Shown one piece after another: positions 60,956-64,000 of a stretch of DNA of 64,000 bases. Positions within the stretch are counted from its first letter, which is position 1, and each line of letters opens with the position of its first letter. A program made the translations under genes and the position numbers. Origin of the DNA: Silvania hatchlandensis (lineage in GTDB: Bacteria; Pseudomonadota; Gammaproteobacteria; Enterobacterales; Enterobacteriaceae); assembly GCF_025564065.1 (NCBI RefSeq), contig NZ_JAMGZK010000034.1:1-64000 (forward strand), in the 5' to 3' direction. The notes under the pieces were generated by a model. The model had not been told where the DNA came from. It made no database searches and saw only the letters and a list, made by a program, of their open reading frames with translations.

Positions 60956-61810
60956 ATGCATCCACGACAGCAGATGGAGCGCATTGCGCTGAATGATGAC
61001 GTTATCGCGCTGTACCGCCCCCGGGGCTCCAGCGCCCTGTATTACCACTGGCACCAGTGCGTTGAATTTCTTTATGTTTCAGAGGGCTATGGCATAGTGG
61101 TGGTCGATAATCGCCACTACACCGCCCGTCCCGGACGGCTGTTTATCTTTCCTCCTTTCCGGCTGCATAAAGTGCATGTCGATGCCAGCGCACGCAATCA
61201 GTATTACCGGACCACCATGCATATCGAGCAATCGTCGGTGACGGCCGCTCTGCGGGATTTTCCACGCCAGCAGGCGCAGTTTGCGGCGCTGGCCGCCAGT
61301 AACGTTCCCGCCCAGGTTTACGATCTCAGCGAACGCGCGGAGGTGATGGCCTGCATCCTCGATCAGTTTTGCGAACGCGAGGGCAGCCAGACAGACGCCC
61401 GCGAGGTGGCGTTTCTGGTGATGCAGATTATGGCCTTTCTTCCTGACCAGCCGCAGGCAGCGCTTTCGCAGCAGCACACCGTGGCGGCGCAGATCATGCA
61501 GTGGGTCGAAAGTCATTATCAGGAGAAGTTTTCCCTCGATGAGCTGGCCAGCGCGATTGGCCTGTCGCGCAGCTATACGTCACGGATCTTTCGTCAGCAA
61601 ACCGGTGGCAGCATCCACGAATACCTGCTCACCCGCCGCATCAAGAAAAGCTGTGATTTATTACGGATGACGCCGTTAAGCATTCAGGCGATTGCGGAAA
61701 AGGTCGGGTTTAGCGAGATGACCTACTTTATTACCTGTTTTAAAAAGCTGATCGGGCAGACCCCGTTGCAGTATCGCAAGCATCACCTGGCGCCGGATCC
61801 TGTTTTGTAA
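60956..61810 (+). CDS. AraC-family transcriptional regulator
   Basis: A 284-residue regulator. An N-terminal cupin-like sensor domain (residues 15-100; HWHQCVEFLYVSEGYGIVVVDNRHY and RPGRLFIFPPFRLH) probably binds a sugar. Two helix-turn-helix motifs follow in the C-terminal 100 residues (LDELASAIGLSRSYTSRIFRQQTG and IQAIAEKVGFSEMTYFITCFKKLIGQTPLQYR). Divergent from the symporter-GH88 operon, which it most likely controls. Confidence 0.87.
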   Translation: MHPRQQMERIALNDDVIALYRPRGSSALYYHWHQCVEFLYVSEGYGIVVVDNRHYTARPGRLFIFPPFRLHKVHVDASARNQYYRTTMHIEQSSVTAALRDFPRQQAQFAALAASNVPAQVYDLSERAEVMACILDQFCEREGSQTDAREVAFLVMQIMAFLPDQPQAALSQQHTVAAQIMQWVESHYQEKFSLDELASAIGLSRSYTSRIFRQQTGGSIHEYLLTRRIKKSCDLLRMTPLSIQAIAEKVGFSEMTYFITCFKKLIGQTPLQYRKHHLAPDPVL

Positions 61811-61917
61811 AGATTCTCAAACAATTTAAGAAATGCCCCCTCATGGTCGCCTGACTCTTTTGGATAGCACCGCCTGGCATGCCAGGAAGAGAAAGAAGAG
61901 AGGGGAGACGTTGTCAT

Positions 61918-63474
61918 ATGGAAGCGCTTGTAAAAAATAAATTTAAAACCCAGGGCATGATGGTGGTGTTTTTCCTGATCATGATCTTCCCATTCTTATT
62001 GGTGTCAATTTGGTCATATCAATATATTCGTCACGACGCAGAGACCACGTTTAACAATAACTTAATGCGTTTTACTCATAATACCGCACTCGAAAGCGTC
62101 AGCAGGCCGCTGGAAGAGATAGGCCTTATATTCGAGATTGTTGCCAGCCGTATTACGCCGAAAGATCTGGACGATTATATTGCGCCCCAGGTGAGTTTTC
62201 TGAATGCCACCGTCGCGTCGATGGTGAATTCATTCAAATTCTTTGATAATGCCCTGCTTGCTGATGCCAACGGCAATGTGAAAGTTTACCCTGAAATGGA
62301 TCTGACGGATTTCATTCTCCATGAGCGTGAGTGGTATAAAGACGCGCTGTATAAAACTGACATTGAATATTCCACCGCCTATCAGACCCAGTGGAACTCT
62401 GATAATAAAACCAAGACCATCATTACGGTCAGCATGAATCTGTATGATGACGATCTGCATAAATTTGGCAATATTGCCTTTGATTTAAATCTGGAGTCCA
62501 TGTCAACAATCTTACAGGATGTGGTTGTCCCTAATAATGGACGCTTCCTGGTGGTATCGCGAGAGGGCGATATCGTGATGAGCCAGGTGGCCAGGGATCT
62601 GTTTAATAAAAAAGTCCCCACCTCCTGGATAGAACGTGCTATTGAGCAGCAAGGGAATTTTTACGATCCTCAAACGGAAAGTTTTGTTTTTTACCGCATT
62701 TACAATAATCCGGATTGGGTGGCATTTACAGTTGTCGATAAAGCCAGCCACGCCATGTTTGCCACGAAAGCACAAAATATGCTGGGCTGGGTCATACTCG
62801 TGAGCCTGGTGATTTATGCCATCGCAATCTGCCTGTTCCGTATCTATATTCGAGAAATTATCAATCGTCTGTATATAAGCGTGAACGGGATTGCGTGCGA
62901 GGACGGCCAGAGCAGCCTCGAACGAATCTATTACAGTATTAAAAATAGCCGTGATGAGCTGAAACACAGCCATGAAGAGCTGAATGAAGTTAAGCGTATC
63001 TCCTGCGAAGACCCGCTGACAGGTATTGGCACCCGCCGCAAGCTGGATGAGGAAATGGAGACGCTTATCAATAATAATACGCCCTTCTATTTCGCTATCA
63101 TCGATCTCGATAATTTTAAAAGTATTAATGATACCTTCGGGCATAGCGTCGGGGATAGGGTGCTGAAGTATACCAGTAAGACCGGGAAGGCGATCATGGA
63201 GCCGGATTATAAACTCTACCGGTTTGGCGGCGAAGAGCTGGTCGTGATATTCCCGGGCGTCGACTATGACAGTTACTATGAATTAATGGAAACGTGGCGG
63301 GATACCGTGCATCAGCGGAACTGGCGCGAAATGGAATTAAATGTGTCATTCAGTGGCGGGATGGCCGCATGGAAAGAGGGCGACGGCATGAGTGATATTT
63401 TAAAACGGGCCGATGACCTCCTTTATGCAGCCAAACGCTCCGGAAAAAACGTGGTGATGGGCACGCCTCCTTAA
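61918..63474 (+). CDS. Diguanylate cyclase with Cache-type sensor domain
   Basis: A 518-residue inner-membrane enzyme that makes cyclic di-GMP from GTP. Helix 1 (MMVVFFLIMIFPFLLVSIWSY, residues 12-32) and helix 2 (MLGWVILVSLVIYAIAICLF, about 287-306) enclose a periplasmic dCache-like domain. A coiled linker (IKNSRDELKHSHEELNEVKRI) leads to the GGDEF domain at about 365-518. The active site is FGGEELVV, with DLDNFKSINDTFGHSVGD binding GTP. No RxxD inhibitory site is seen before GGEEL. The start MEALVKNK is preferred, after AGGGGAGACG. An EAL gene follows. Confidence 0.92.
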   Translation: MEALVKNKFKTQGMMVVFFLIMIFPFLLVSIWSYQYIRHDAETTFNNNLMRFTHNTALESVSRPLEEIGLIFEIVASRITPKDLDDYIAPQVSFLNATVASMVNSFKFFDNALLADANGNVKVYPEMDLTDFILHEREWYKDALYKTDIEYSTAYQTQWNSDNKTKTIITVSMNLYDDDLHKFGNIAFDLNLESMSTILQDVVVPNNGRFLVVSREGDIVMSQVARDLFNKKVPTSWIERAIEQQGNFYDPQTESFVFYRIYNNPDWVAFTVVDKASHAMFATKAQNMLGWVILVSLVIYAIAICLFRIYIREIINRLYISVNGIACEDGQSSLERIYYSIKNSRDELKHSHEELNEVKRISCEDPLTGIGTRRKLDEEMETLINNNTPFYFAIIDLDNFKSINDTFGHSVGDRVLKYTSKTGKAIMEPDYKLYRFGGEELVVIFPGVDYDSYYELMETWRDTVHQRNWREMELNVSFSGGMAAWKEGDGMSDILKRADDLLYAAKRSGKNVVMGTPP

Positions 63475-63547
63475 TTAGTGATCCCTGATTTTCTTATTTT
63501 CCTTTTTCAAATAAGAGACGGCGTTTAAAACCCTGCAGGTAAAATAA

Positions 63548-64000
63548 ATGATAACAGTCCCGGATGACGTAAAAACATTGTTGAAGAAAGTCAGTGAAAA
63601 TGCCGCGGAGGAAGTGCTCTATATCCTCCTGCAGCCGTTTATAGACGTTCAGCATACCCACTGCGTGGGCGCAGAGGCGCTGGTACGGGGCCGGGTGAAC
63701 GGGAAGACGCTGTTTCCCAATCAGTTTATCGAACTGATGGAGCAAAATGGCGATATCTGTAAGGTGGGGGTCTTTGTCCTTGAACGTGGCTTGCAGTATG
63801 CGCTGGACAATAACCTGCACCTGCGTCCCACGTTTTACATGAGTTTTAATTTCTCTCCCGTTGAGCTTAACAACGCTGCAATCGTGACTGAAATCAGTGC
63901 GATCATTTCGCGCCTGAATTATCCGGTGGGCAAAATCATTATCGAAGTCACTGAAACAACGATAGAATTAACCGAGCAGGGGCTGGCGAATATCAACCGG
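63548..64000 (+). CDS. EAL-domain cyclic di-GMP phosphodiesterase (runs off the window end)
   Basis: The first 151 codons of a gene that continues past the window. MITVPDDVKTLLKKVSENAAEEVLYILLQPFID leads into HCVGAEALVRGRVNGK, the EAL motif, then PNQFIELMEQNGDI, FYMSFNFSPVELNN (metal-binding Asn) and IIIEVTETTIELTEQG (metal-binding Glu). All metal residues visible so far are present, so hydrolysis of c-di-GMP is expected. No membrane segment is seen in this part. It lies 73 bp after the diguanylate cyclase on the same strand, which suggests paired control of a local c-di-GMP pool. Confidence 0.88.
   Translation, partial: MITVPDDVKTLLKKVSENAAEEVLYILLQPFIDVQHTHCVGAEALVRGRVNGKTLFPNQFIELMEQNGDICKVGVFVLERGLQYALDNNLHLRPTFYMSFNFSPVELNNAAIVTEISAIISRLNYPVGKIIIEVTETTIELTEQGLANINR

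Overview
The window is chromosomal DNA of a member of the Enterobacteriaceae, most like the Enterobacter/Lelliottia/Leclercia/Klebsiella group rather than Escherichia. The first half follows the E. coli order 5S-aspU-dkgB-yafC-yafD-yafE-mltD-gloB-yafS-rnhA-dnaQ-aspV-yafV-fadE-gmhA-yafJ-yafK, then dinB-pepD-gpt-frsA-crl-phoE-proB-proA-thrW, with proteins nearly colinear to the E. coli ones. The genus call is inference from synteny and protein similarity; no 16S sequence is present.

Layout. 1-15.6 kb: end of an rrn operon (5S rRNA, tRNA-Asp), then conserved housekeeping genes including a second identical tRNA-Asp. 15.8-22.9 kb: where E. coli K-12 has yafQ-dinJ and flagellar remnants, this genome has a complete nqrABCDEF-nqrM sodium-pumping NADH dehydrogenase operon behind a long, foldable leader, followed by an exported glycerophosphodiesterase-like protein whose catalytic residues are largely lost. 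23-32 kb: dinB (with a perfect LexA box), pepD, gpt, frsA, crl, phoE (with a Pho box), proBA.

32.1-44.7 kb is accessory DNA anchored at tRNA-Thr (thrW), a known integration hotspot. It holds a truncated P4-type integrase, a MarA-like regulator with a DUF1471 protein, several LysR/aldo-keto-reductase/MFS modules, a catalytic-domain-only tyrosine recombinase followed by three strong inverted repeats, a nitronate monooxygenase with its LysR, two GNAT acetyltransferases and a GrpB protein. Short degenerate repeats are scattered through its second half.

44.7-51.0 kb is a coherent exported pathway: a response regulator and sensor kinase, then a cupin, a carboxymuconolactone-decarboxylase-like protein, a Tat-exported flavodoxin and an alpha/beta hydrolase on the same strand, with a divergent dienelactone-hydrolase-like enzyme. 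All five enzymes have signal peptides. Two matching 27-bp sites with 11-bp-phased CTGAC repeats lie about 70 bp upstream of both the regulator and the cupin, which suggests one regulon. This cluster, the Hcp cassette and the recombinase with its hairpins are the best candidates for undescribed biology here.

51.0-56.4 kb carries paoABCD (periplasmic aldehyde oxidoreductase) with a MocA-type cytidylyltransferase. 56.6-57.9 kb is an orphan type VI cassette: Hcp, a small membrane-spanning putative effector and a DUF1493 putative immunity protein. 58.2-61.8 kb is a GH88 unsaturated-oligosaccharide hydrolase, a LacY-type symporter and a divergent AraC regulator with a CRP-like site. The window ends in a Cache-GGDEF diguanylate cyclase and a truncated EAL phosphodiesterase.
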